A stretch of DNA of 64,000 bases, from contig NZ_JAJGAK010000003.1 in assembly GCF_020866925.1 (NCBI RefSeq), positions 124,001 through 188,000 of the forward strand, read 5' to 3'. A program made the position numbers and the translations under genes. This DNA is from Noviluteimonas lactosilytica. GTDB taxonomy: Bacteria; Pseudomonadota; Gammaproteobacteria; Xanthomonadales; Xanthomonadaceae. The notes under the pieces were generated by a model. That model made no database searches and was not told the origin of the DNA. It saw only the letters and a program-made list of their open reading frames with translations. Positions 1-7,665 of this stretch are shown piece by piece. Position 1 is the first letter of the stretch; each line of letters starts with the position of its first letter.

Positions 1-179
1 CAAGCTCGGCCGCTGATCGTCAAGGCCGCGTGAAAACGCGGAAAACATTTCCGCAGATCGTTTTTCGGCAATGGCCGAGCTTGCCGAACTCAGCCGTTGA
101 TCACCGTGCGGACCGCGAGCAGGGGCGCGTCGATCCGCCGGACGTGGAGGCGTCCGATTCCCAGAAACGAGGTGCACTC
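1..179. other. leader region of first gene, no gene seen
   Basis: No convincing gene. An open frame runs in from position 30 but the better start is the ATG at 180. An 11-bp perfect inverted repeat (1-11 with 73-83, AAGCTCGGCC type) is present; its role is unknown and it may be chance. Confidence 0.4.
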
Positions 180-1079
180 ATGGAAGTCCGTTCGAATCGC
201 CCGCGCAGGGCCTTGAAGATCGCATTGCTGGCCACCGCCGTGGTGGTGTCCGGCACGGCCTTCGCCTGTATCTGCACGACGGGCACGATCATCGCGAGGA
301 AGTTCTACGACGCCAACGCCAACGGCATCCAGGAGCCGACGGAAGTGCGCATGTCCAATTGGCCGATGACGCTCGGTTCGGCGTCGCTCGGCGTGCTGGG
401 CACGCTCAAGACCGACAGCTTCGGATACGCGCAGTTCTCGTACGTGCCGGTCGGCACCGATTACACGGTGAAGGAAGGCACGCCACTGGAAGGCAACTGG
501 AAGCAGACCGCGCCCACCGTCAACGGCGTGCCGGTCAATCCGGTCACCGGCATCAAGGTGCTTGCGGGCAAGACGACGCACGTCGCCTTCGGCAACTACT
601 GCACGAAGCCGAGCGGCGGTCGCACGCCGGGCTTCTGGCACAACAGGAACGGCTTGGCGACGATGCTCGACGGCTCGCCGTCCAGCCTGTTGCCGGAGCT
701 GAACCTGCTGGTCGGCCTCAACCTGGTGAACAAGGACGGCAGCGCGTTCGATCCGGTGTCGCATCCGCAGTTCGCCGCGTGGCTGCTCGCCAGCGACGCG
801 ACCAACATGGCGAACAGGCTGTCTTCGCACCTGGCCGCGATGCGGCTCAACGTCGAAGCCAACTTCGTCAACGGCAATCGGATCTACGCACCGTTCGGCG
901 GCTCGATCAACGCGCTCATCGCCGCAGCCAACGCGTCACTCGCCGCGAATCCGTACACGCCGGCGGGCCATCCGCAGCGCGCTTACCAGGAACGCCTGAA
1001 GAACTACCTCGACGCGTTGAACAACGGCGCCGGCGTGGTGAATCCGACGCCCTGCACGCGCACGTTCGCTCCTTACTGA
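180..1079 (+). CDS. secreted SdrD-B-like domain protein, paralogue A
   Basis: 299 aa exported protein of unknown function. Residues 1-29 are a signal peptide (basic start, hydrophobic 13-28, cleavage after AFA). Residues about 36-130 resemble an SdrD-B/Cna-B-like fold opening with KFYDANANGIQEPTE, an Asp/Asn-rich turn of calcium-binding type at 44-52. From 141 a second region starts with CTKPSGGRTPGFW and ends CTRTFAPY; Cys141 and Cys292 could form a disulfide. The start at 180 is preferred over an in-frame GTG at 30 because it follows GAGGTG (169-174) and opens directly into the signal peptide. The gene just downstream is a paralogue with the same architecture and the same GAGGTG site. Domain naming is inference from motif resemblance; the C-terminal domain I cannot name. 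Confidence 0.8.
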   Translation: MEVRSNRPRRALKIALLATAVVVSGTAFACICTTGTIIARKFYDANANGIQEPTEVRMSNWPMTLGSASLGVLGTLKTDSFGYAQFSYVPVGTDYTVKEGTPLEGNWKQTAPTVNGVPVNPVTGIKVLAGKTTHVAFGNYCTKPSGGRTPGFWHNRNGLATMLDGSPSSLLPELNLLVGLNLVNKDGSAFDPVSHPQFAAWLLASDATNMANRLSSHLAAMRLNVEANFVNGNRIYAPFGGSINALIAAANASLAANPYTPAGHPQRAYQERLKNYLDALNNGAGVVNPTPCTRTFAPY

Positions 1080-1116
1080 CCGCGCACCTCGCACGGGTCG
1101 TCACCCGTCGGGACTA

Positions 1117-1149
1117 CAGGCCCTCGCGAAAGCGGGGGCCTGTTTTTTT
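1117..1149 (+). terminator. Rho-independent terminator after paralogue A
   Basis: A stem CAGGCCC...GGGCCTG with a GAAA-containing loop is followed by seven T residues. It lies 38 nt after the stop of the first gene and separates the two paralogues into independent transcription units. Confidence 0.85.
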
Positions 1150-1279
1150 GTCCGCACGATTCATTCGTGTTGATGAATCTCTGCAGCAAGAAAAAATGGC
1201 CGCTGCGGAAATACAGCTGCGTTGGCACCGTTGCGTTCCCGCACATACCAAACGCAACACTCCCCCGAAGAGGTGACAC

Positions 1280-2167
1280 ATGGATATCCGCTCGAAGATC
1301 ACGCGCCGCACGCTGACGACGGCGCTGTTGGCCGCGACACTCGTCTCCGTTGCCGGCGCCGCCGTCGCGACCGAACCGTATCCCGGCAAGATCATCGTCA
1401 AGAAGTGGTACGACAGGAACGCTGACGGCATCTGGCAGATCACCGAACCGTCGCTCTCGAACTGGCCGATGACGCTCACGCCGCCGGGCACGACGCAACT
1501 CACCGTGGCGGGTGTCACCACGTTCGCGAACCTGACGCCGGGCACGTATTCGGTGCTCGAAGGCGTGCCGATCGAAACGAACTGGTTCCAGAGCGCGCCG
1601 CGCTCCAATGGCACGATCCTCAATCCGGTGACCCTGTACGTCGGTTCGTACCAGACCAAGACGATCAAGTTCGGCAACTACTGCAAGAAGCCGAGCGGCG
1701 GCAGGACGCCGGGGTTCTGGAGCAACCCGAATGGCGAAGCGCGGATCAACGACGGCGCCACCGGTGCGGCGCCGGAACTCGCGCTACTGAGCAGCCTCAA
1801 CCTCGTCGATGGCGCAGGCAATCCGTTCGATCCGACGACATACGCGGAGTTCGACACTTGGCTGCTCAACGGCAACGCCACCAACATGGCGTACATGCTG
1901 TCGGTGCACCTTGCCGCGATGACGCTCAATGTCGAAGCCAACTTCGTCAATCCGAACGCGTTCTATATCCCGGCGGGCAGCACGATCGGTGCGCTCCTGG
2001 ATGCCGCGGACGCCGCGCTCGCCGCGGATGGACTCACGCTCGCCGGCGATCCGAACCGCGCCGGGCAGGAAGAGTTGAAGAACGCGCTGGATGCGTTGAA
2101 CAACGGCGCACTCATCGTGCCGACCACGCCGACGGGATGTCCGCGCACGTTCTACACGCCGTACTGA
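1280..2167 (+). CDS. secreted SdrD-B-like domain protein, paralogue B
   Basis: 295 aa exported protein, a tandem paralogue of the gene at 180. Residues 1-30 are a signal peptide. The N-terminal domain opens with KKWYDRNADGIW (Asp/Asn turn at 45-50). The C-terminal region starts at Cys135 (CKKPSGGRTPGFWSNPNG), shares LNLV, NMA, LNVEANFVN and NALDALNNGA blocks with paralogue A, and ends CPRTFYTPY with Cys287. Divergence is concentrated in the middle of the B-like domain, whereas the C-terminal blocks are nearly identical, which suggests the C-terminal domain carries the conserved role. The start is supported by GAGGTG five to six bases upstream. Function unknown; surface or matrix structural roles are possible but not shown. 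Confidence 0.8.
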   Translation: MDIRSKITRRTLTTALLAATLVSVAGAAVATEPYPGKIIVKKWYDRNADGIWQITEPSLSNWPMTLTPPGTTQLTVAGVTTFANLTPGTYSVLEGVPIETNWFQSAPRSNGTILNPVTLYVGSYQTKTIKFGNYCKKPSGGRTPGFWSNPNGEARINDGATGAAPELALLSSLNLVDGAGNPFDPTTYAEFDTWLLNGNATNMAYMLSVHLAAMTLNVEANFVNPNAFYIPAGSTIGALLDAADAALAADGLTLAGDPNRAGQEELKNALDALNNGALIVPTTPTGCPRTFYTPY

Positions 2168-2190
2168 GATCCGCTGCGGCTGCAACGCAA

Positions 2191-2220
2191 CAGGCCCCGC
2201 TTTCGCGGGGCCTGCTGTTT
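2191..2220 (+). terminator. terminator between paralogue B and autotransporter
   Basis: CAGGCCCCGC-tttc-GCGGGGCCTG is a 10-bp GC-rich perfect stem followed by a short T-rich stretch. It ends paralogue B and may also act against transcription from the convergent autotransporter gene, whose stop is at 2245. Confidence 0.8.
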
Positions 2221-2244
2221 TTCATCGACGTGATCGATCCCGAT

Positions 2245-5200
2245 TTACCAGCGATATCCGACGCCGAACTGCCCTTCGACTTCGCGTGTCGTATCCGCAC
2301 GACGCCCGCTCACGCTGCCCCACGCACGCCAGCCTTCGCCGAACTCGACGCTGAGGCCGCCGGTGGTTTCGTACACGACGGGCGCGAGATCGAGATCCAG
2401 CGCAACGCCGTCGAACGCGATCGCCTGGCGCGTGTCGTTGTAGCGCGCACCGATCTCGAGGAACGGCCGCATGCCGACGATGTCGCCGAACAAGCGCAGC
2501 GCCGCGCGACCCGCGAGCCCGCCATCGGCCGCCGAACGCACGACGGTGCCGTTGGCTTCGACATGCGCGTCCATGTCGTAGTCGGTGTGCACGACCTGGA
2601 ACTGCGGCTCGAAGTAAAGCGCGCGATCGGCCATGCCGACGACCTGGAACGCATAGCCGGTTTCGAGCGACACCGACGTCGCACGCGCGTCGTAGCGTTC
2701 GATCGCCAGGCCCTGCCCACGCACTTCCATCTCGAAGTCGGCGCGCTGCATCCACACGTCGAGCGACAGACCGTGCGGACTGTTCGCATTGCCGAGCCAC
2801 GTGGCGAACGCAGTCACCGCATCGCCGCGCACGTCGCCGAACGCGAAGTAACGCGTCGCGTTCGACACCTCGCGCGTGCCGATGTCCGCGCGGCCGAGCG
2901 AAGCACCGATGGACACGAGTCCCTCGCCGACCTCCCACGCACCGAACTGGCTACCGATCTCGAGCCCGTTGGCCTGCGCCTCGGTTTCGATCTGCGCACC
3001 GCCGGTAATGCCGCGATGATCGTTGTGCAACGCACGCACCCACGCGGTGCGCTCGATGCCGCCGACGCGCGTCGCACCACGATCGTCGCGACGCTGGCGG
3101 AACACCGTCTGCGCGGCCTGCTGGTTCGCGAGATACGCACCGACTTCCGGACGGAAGACCGGCGCATGCGGGAGCCTGATCGGATCGACGTGCGGCGGCG
3201 GTTCCGTCGGCGGCGGATCGGTCGGCGGAGGATCGGTCGGCGGCGGATCGACCGGCGGCGGATCGACCGGCGGCGGATCGACCGGCGGCGGATCGACCGG
3301 CGGCGGATCGACTGGTGGCGGATCGATCGGAGGCGGCGGCGGTGGCGGGGGCGGAGGTGGCGGAGGCGGTGTCAGCTCCGATCGCAGATACCAATCACCG
3401 TCGCTCGGATCGGCGACGCCGCCCTGGTGCAGCAGATAGTCGTATGCACCACCGACGACGCGACCGGTGAGCGCGAACGTGCCATCCGACGCGCCATCGA
3501 CCTGCACGACGCGAATGCCATCCGCATTGGTCAACGCACCCGCACCGCCGCGATTCGTGACGGCGAGTTGCGTCGAACCGCTCGTGTCGCCGATCACATG
3601 CAGGCGATCCGAGCCCGCGACATCGTCGGCGAGCTGCGTGTTCAATGCGATCAAGCCGCCGGTGCCGGTGTAGTCGCCGCGTACGGTGAGTGTACGGAAT
3701 GCAGCAGGATCGGTGAACGCGATGGTGCCGCCGTGGATCAGGGAAGCGACATTCGAATCGCCAGGCAGCGTCCACATGGTCCCGGCGCCAAGATCGAACG
3801 CGCCACCGTTCTCGACGTTGCCGCGAAGCGACCCCAAATTACGAAACGCGACGTCGAGTGCTCCGCTTCCGTTCGCTCGCAGATTGCCTGTGAGGTCTAC
3901 AGCGTCCAGAACGGCTGCCAGCCGTGCGTTGTCGTTCACATCGATCAGCAAACCGCTGTCGCTGTGCAGCTGCGCACCATTCGACAACGTCAGCCTGTTG
4001 AGGGCCGCATCGGCAAACTGCGTGTCGACCAGTACCGTTGCATTCGTCGCGCGAAGCGTGCCGCCGGAAACAACTGCGTGCCCATCACGAGCATGGATGG
4101 CATTCATGTAAATCGCGCTACCACCTGCCTCCACATCGACGTCGGTCAACGAGACGGTTGCCGGTCCAGTTCCTGAGTGCCCGGCAAGGATTCGCACGCC
4201 ATATCGCGCCGCGGATTCGAGCCTTGCGTTCGACACACTGGCCGTTGCGCCGGAGACGACCAAGGCATCGCCTGTCTGCGTAGCCTGCAGAGTTGCGTCG
4301 TCAACGTCCAGGGAGCCTTCGAGAATCTGGACAGCATGGCCACCCGCAGAACTCACGGCGGTGCCACCTGCCAGTTCGACTGACGAATTGTCGATACTGA
4401 TCGCAACCTTGGTGTCGCTATGGATATTCGTGTTCGTCGCGGTCGCACGCGACCCTGTATTCACGATCAACGCTTGTTGCTGCGAAGCGACATCGGCGTC
4501 GACGAGCGTGACCTGCGAGCCTTCGACAGCCTGCACGCCCACACCGTTGGCTTCGATCGTCACCGCAGTCGCATTGACGATCGTGCCGGCTCCGTCGGCG
4601 AGAATGCCCGCGCCACCTTCCGTCGTGCGCAGCGTCGCGTCGTCGAGGGTGATCGATGCGCCCGATGCCGCATTCGCCGCTGCACCGCCGCGCGTGGTCA
4701 CTGCGATGCCGTCTTTCGCGACGATGTTCGCGCCAGTCGCTGCGCTCAGGCCGACGCCGCTCGCACCCTGCGCCGTGACGGTGCCGCCAGACAGCGTGGC
4801 GCGGGCAGTGTTGTGTGCACGCACGCCATTCGCGGTCGACGCCACGAGGTCGAGGTTCGTCGCAGTGACGTCCGCGCCTCCGTTCTCCACCAGGAGCGCG
4901 GTCGTGCCGGTCAGTGCGCCATTCGAAATCGCGAGTATGGAATTCGTGGCGACGCGAACCGCCGTCGCGCGTTGCGCGGTGATGTCCACGTTGTCGATCG
5001 TGGCGTTGGCGGACGTCGCAACATCGATGCCGGTTGCGATCAGTCCATCCGTCGACACGCTGCCATTGCGCAGCGCCGCCTTGGAGGAACTGACAACGAT
5101 GCCGCGCGCGGAATCTGCCGTCGTCGTGACGGTGAAGTCCGTCAGATCCACTTCACCATCCGAACCCGCGTAGATGCCGGGCGCATTCTCGCCGCCCGTC

Positions 5201-5424
5201 TTCACCGTGATGTTCGTGCCGACCGCCTTGCTGCCGGCGTTCTCCACGCGCACAGCCGCGCCGTCGATATTCGCCACGATGCCGCTGTCGTAGGTCTGCC
5301 CGTCGACCGTCGAGGTCGTTCCGCCGGTCACCCACCATGTCTGCGCCATCACCTGCGGCGCAGCAAACAACCCCAACCACACCGCGCACGCCAGCGGCGT
5401 GCGCCCTCGCTTTCGAATCGCCAT
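2245..5424 (-). CDS. type Va autotransporter (pertactin-like passenger, outer-membrane barrel)
   Basis: 1059 aa. Residues 1-28 are a signal peptide ending VMAQ. Residues about 29-680 are a passenger rich in short Gly/Thr/Val/Asn turns (DGAAVRV, GGTVTAQG, SNGALTG types), typical of a parallel beta-helix exported through the outer membrane. About 683-745 is a proline linker: a run of prolines and then repeated PPPVD/PPPTD units. About 790-1059 is the autotransporter beta-barrel, with AWVRALHNDHRG at its start and the last residue Trp (GVGYRW), as the assembly machinery prefers. The start follows GGAAGGAG. The passenger has no protease triad or adhesin motif that I recognise, so an adhesion or biofilm role is only family inference. 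Its linker is encoded by a 15-bp tandem array. Confidence 0.9.
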   Translation of the reverse strand: MAIRKRGRTPLACAVWLGLFAAPQVMAQTWWVTGGTTSTVDGQTYDSGIVANIDGAAVRVENAGSKAVGTNITVKTGGENAPGIYAGSDGEVDLTDFTVTTTADSARGIVVSSSKAALRNGSVSTDGLIATGIDVATSANATIDNVDITAQRATAVRVATNSILAISNGALTGTTALLVENGGADVTATNLDLVASTANGVRAHNTARATLSGGTVTAQGASGVGLSAATGANIVAKDGIAVTTRGGAAANAASGASITLDDATLRTTEGGAGILADGAGTIVNATAVTIEANGVGVQAVEGSQVTLVDADVASQQQALIVNTGSRATATNTNIHSDTKVAISIDNSSVELAGGTAVSSAGGHAVQILEGSLDVDDATLQATQTGDALVVSGATASVSNARLESAARYGVRILAGHSGTGPATVSLTDVDVEAGGSAIYMNAIHARDGHAVVSGGTLRATNATVLVDTQFADAALNRLTLSNGAQLHSDSGLLIDVNDNARLAAVLDAVDLTGNLRANGSGALDVAFRNLGSLRGNVENGGAFDLGAGTMWTLPGDSNVASLIHGGTIAFTDPAAFRTLTVRGDYTGTGGLIALNTQLADDVAGSDRLHVIGDTSGSTQLAVTNRGGAGALTNADGIRVVQVDGASDGTFALTGRVVGGAYDYLLHQGGVADPSDGDWYLRSELTPPPPPPPPPPPPPPIDPPPVDPPPVDPPPVDPPPVDPPPVDPPPTDPPPTDPPPTEPPPHVDPIRLPHAPVFRPEVGAYLANQQAAQTVFRQRRDDRGATRVGGIERTAWVRALHNDHRGITGGAQIETEAQANGLEIGSQFGAWEVGEGLVSIGASLGRADIGTREVSNATRYFAFGDVRGDAVTAFATWLGNANSPHGLSLDVWMQRADFEMEVRGQGLAIERYDARATSVSLETGYAFQVVGMADRALYFEPQFQVVHTDYDMDAHVEANGTVVRSAADGGLAGRAALRLFGDIVGMRPFLEIGARYNDTRQAIAFDGVALDLDLAPVVYETTGGLSVEFGEGWRAWGSVSGRRADTTREVEGQFGVGYRW
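3196..3375. repeat. 15-bp tandem array encoding the proline linker
   Basis: About eight to nine near-identical copies of a 15-bp unit (plus-strand form GGCGGCGGATCGACC) run through about 3200-3330, flanked by GGC/GGA-rich sequence encoding polyproline. The period is five codons, so gain or loss of units keeps the autotransporter frame. Central copies are identical and edge copies carry T-for-A or G-for-A changes, as expected when slippage homogenises the core. Confidence 0.85.
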
Positions 5425-5490
5425 TCCGACACTCCTTCCAAAACCGCGGAGGGTGCGGGTGGTCGGAGGTTGGAGGTAGACGGAAACGTC

Positions 5491-5519
5491 CGGAGCAGAC
5501 CGGGTGTCGGTCTGCTCCG
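5491..5519 (-). terminator. 12-bp hairpin after the S9 peptidase gene
   Basis: CGGAGCAGACCG pairs perfectly with CGGTCTGCTCCG around a 5-nt loop, 42 nt past the peptidase stop and upstream of the autotransporter start. There is no strong T run on the minus strand, so this is a possible terminator or leader structure rather than a clear one. Confidence 0.5.
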
Positions 5520-5560
5520 TGTTGCGATCGATGCTTAATCAGCGCGAGGTCAACGCTTCA

Positions 5561-7639
5561 TCAGCGCTTGGCGTCGCTGCCGATGTACTGCTTCAGCCAG
5601 CCGTTGACCGTGTCGTGCCACAGCACGCTGTTCTGCGGCTTGAGCACCCAGTGGTTTTCGTCGGGGAAGTACAGGAACTTCGACTCGATGCCCTGGCGCT
5701 GCGCCGCGGTGAACGCGCCGATGCCCTGCTCCACCGGGATGCGGAAGTCCTGCTGGCCGTGCACGACGAGGATCGGGGTCTTCCAGTTCTTCGTGTGGTT
5801 CACCGGGTTGAAGCGCTCGTAGTTCTCCGGCTTGTCGAACGGCGTGCCGCCGTTCTCCCACTCGCTGAACCACAGTTCTTCGGTCGCGTAACCCATCATG
5901 CGCTGGTCGAACACGCCGTCGTGCGAGACGAGGCACTTCCACGGTCCGTTCCAGTTGCCGGCGATCCAGTTGACCATGAAGCCGCCGTACGACGCGCCGA
6001 GCGCGCACGCCTTGTCGCCGTCGAGGAAGTCGAACTGCTGCTGCGCCGCGGCCCAACCCTTCTGCAGGTCTTCGAGCGGGCGGTCGCCCCAGTGCTCGCT
6101 GATCGCATCGGTGAAGGCCTGGCCGTAACCGGTCGAGCCGTGGAAGTCGATCATCACCACAGCGTAGCCCTGGCCCGCATACGTCTGCGGATTCCAGCGA
6201 TAGCTCCAGCCGTTGCCGAAGCTGCCCTGCGGGCCGCCGTGGATGAGGAACGCGACGGGGTACTTCTTGCCCGCTTCGTAATTCCACGGCTTCACGACGT
6301 AGCCGTGCACCGTCTCGCCGTTCCAGCCGGCGAACTTGAACTGCTGCGCATCGCCGAACTTCACGTCGGGCAGCGTTTCGCCGGCCGACTTCGTGATCGC
6401 GCGCGGGGTCGTGCCGTCGAGTTGCGCGGCGAAGATCTGGTCGCCGGTCTGCAACGTGTTGCGCGTGTAGACGAGCGTCGGACCCGCGAGCGCGACGCCG
6501 CCGACCGAACCGTCGGGCACGATCGTCTTCGTTTCGCCGGTCGCGATGTCCACCGTGTACAGCGGATCCTGGCCGAGCGTCTGCGCGGTCGTGTAGATCG
6601 ACTTGCCGTCTTCCGACAGCGCGATGCCGTTGGCCGAGACGTCCCAGTTCGGCGCGATCTCGCGCGACTTGCCGGTCGCCATGTCCATTTCCATCAGCGC
6701 GAAGCGGTCGGCTTCGAAGCCGGGGCGCTTCATCGCGCGATAGAACAGCTTGCTGCCGTCGGCGTTGAACACCGGGCCGGTGTCCCACGCGGGGTTCGAC
6801 GCGGTGAGGTTCTTCGCCGTGCCCTTGCCGTCGGCCTGCACGAGGAACAGGTCGAAGTTGGTCGACCACGGTTCTTCGCGATCGGCCTTGCGCGCGGAGA
6901 GCACGAGCGACTTGCCATCGGGCGCCCACTCGAACTCGCTCGCATCGCCGAACGGCTTCGACGGCACATCGCCGATCACGTCGCCGCCGACGAGCGTGGC
7001 CTGCGCGATCTTCGCGCCGCCGTTCGGCAGCGCGGCGACGAACACGCGATTGAGCTTGCCTTCGTTCCAGGCATCCCAGTGGCGGATGAACATGCGATCG
7101 AACACCTTGCCCGTCGCCTTGCGGTCCTGCTTCTCCTTGTCGAGCTTCATGCCGCACTGGAAGTCGGCCTTGCACTCCGGGTACACGTCGATCCCGAGCG
7201 CGACCGACTTGCCGTCGGGCGAGATGCGGAACGCGCCGACGTCGCCGGCGATGTCGGTGAGCTGCACCGGCGCACCGCCCGCCAGCGGGATCGAATAGAG
7301 CTGCATCGAACCGGACTTCGCGCTGAGGAAGTACACGTTCGCGCCGTCGTTCGCGAACTCCGGCGAGTTGACGTTCCAGCCTTCCGGCGTGAGGCGCACC
7401 GGCGGCGCGGCGTCGCGCGCGAACAGGTCTTCGACCCACAGCGCGGTCGACGACTTGTTGGCGTCGAAGTCGACGACGCGCTTGGCGAACACGAGCTTGC
7501 GGCCGTCGGGCGACAGGATCGGCGACGAGACGCGATCGAGCTTCGCGAGATCGCGAACCTCGAAGCCACGCTCCGCGTGCGCAGCGACCGGCAGCGCCGC
7601 GAGCAACGCGAGCGCGAGAAGGGAATGGGCGAACTTCAT
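5561..7639 (-). CDS. S9-family prolyl-oligopeptidase-like peptidase, exported
   Basis: 692 aa serine peptidase, probably periplasmic. Residues 1-21 are a signal peptide (ending AHA). About 30-420 form the beta-propeller (repeated SPDGK blocks); about 430-692 are the alpha/beta hydrolase domain. The catalytic Ser550 lies in GASYGGF, Asp631 in GQQDFRIP and His663 in DENHW, with normal family spacing. Cys residues in the propeller (ECKADFQCGMK) could be bridged in the periplasm. The family cleaves short peptides, often dipeptides or acyl-aminoacyl ends; the exact specificity cannot be read here. It lies 26 nt downstream of an OPT oligopeptide transporter on the same strand, suggesting coupled peptide breakdown and import. 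The ATG at 7639 opens directly into the signal peptide. Confidence 0.92.
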   Translation of the reverse strand: MKFAHSLLALALLAALPVAAHAERGFEVRDLAKLDRVSSPILSPDGRKLVFAKRVVDFDANKSSTALWVEDLFARDAAPPVRLTPEGWNVNSPEFANDGANVYFLSAKSGSMQLYSIPLAGGAPVQLTDIAGDVGAFRISPDGKSVALGIDVYPECKADFQCGMKLDKEKQDRKATGKVFDRMFIRHWDAWNEGKLNRVFVAALPNGGAKIAQATLVGGDVIGDVPSKPFGDASEFEWAPDGKSLVLSARKADREEPWSTNFDLFLVQADGKGTAKNLTASNPAWDTGPVFNADGSKLFYRAMKRPGFEADRFALMEMDMATGKSREIAPNWDVSANGIALSEDGKSIYTTAQTLGQDPLYTVDIATGETKTIVPDGSVGGVALAGPTLVYTRNTLQTGDQIFAAQLDGTTPRAITKSAGETLPDVKFGDAQQFKFAGWNGETVHGYVVKPWNYEAGKKYPVAFLIHGGPQGSFGNGWSYRWNPQTYAGQGYAVVMIDFHGSTGYGQAFTDAISEHWGDRPLEDLQKGWAAAQQQFDFLDGDKACALGASYGGFMVNWIAGNWNGPWKCLVSHDGVFDQRMMGYATEELWFSEWENGGTPFDKPENYERFNPVNHTKNWKTPILVVHGQQDFRIPVEQGIGAFTAAQRQGIESKFLYFPDENHWVLKPQNSVLWHDTVNGWLKQYIGSDAKR

Positions 7640-7665
7640 GACAGACGACTCCAGGAAAAGACGAA

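Noticed and set aside
1-83. 11-bp inverted repeat at the window edge as an attachment site
   Set aside because: No integrase, tRNA or second copy; may be chance or belong to a structure cut by the edge.
1158-1179. GATTCAT...ATGAATC inverted repeat upstream of paralogue B as an operator
   Set aside because: Seven-base arms with an 8-nt spacer and no aligned promoter hexamers; too weak to annotate.
3196-3375. CRISPR-like direct repeats
   Set aside because: Units are contiguous 15-mers without spacers, in frame within the autotransporter.
1858-4176. 772-codon plus-strand frame across paralogue B and the autotransporter
   Set aside because: Arg-rich translation with an RRIDRRR run that is simply the reverse of the proline-linker repeats.
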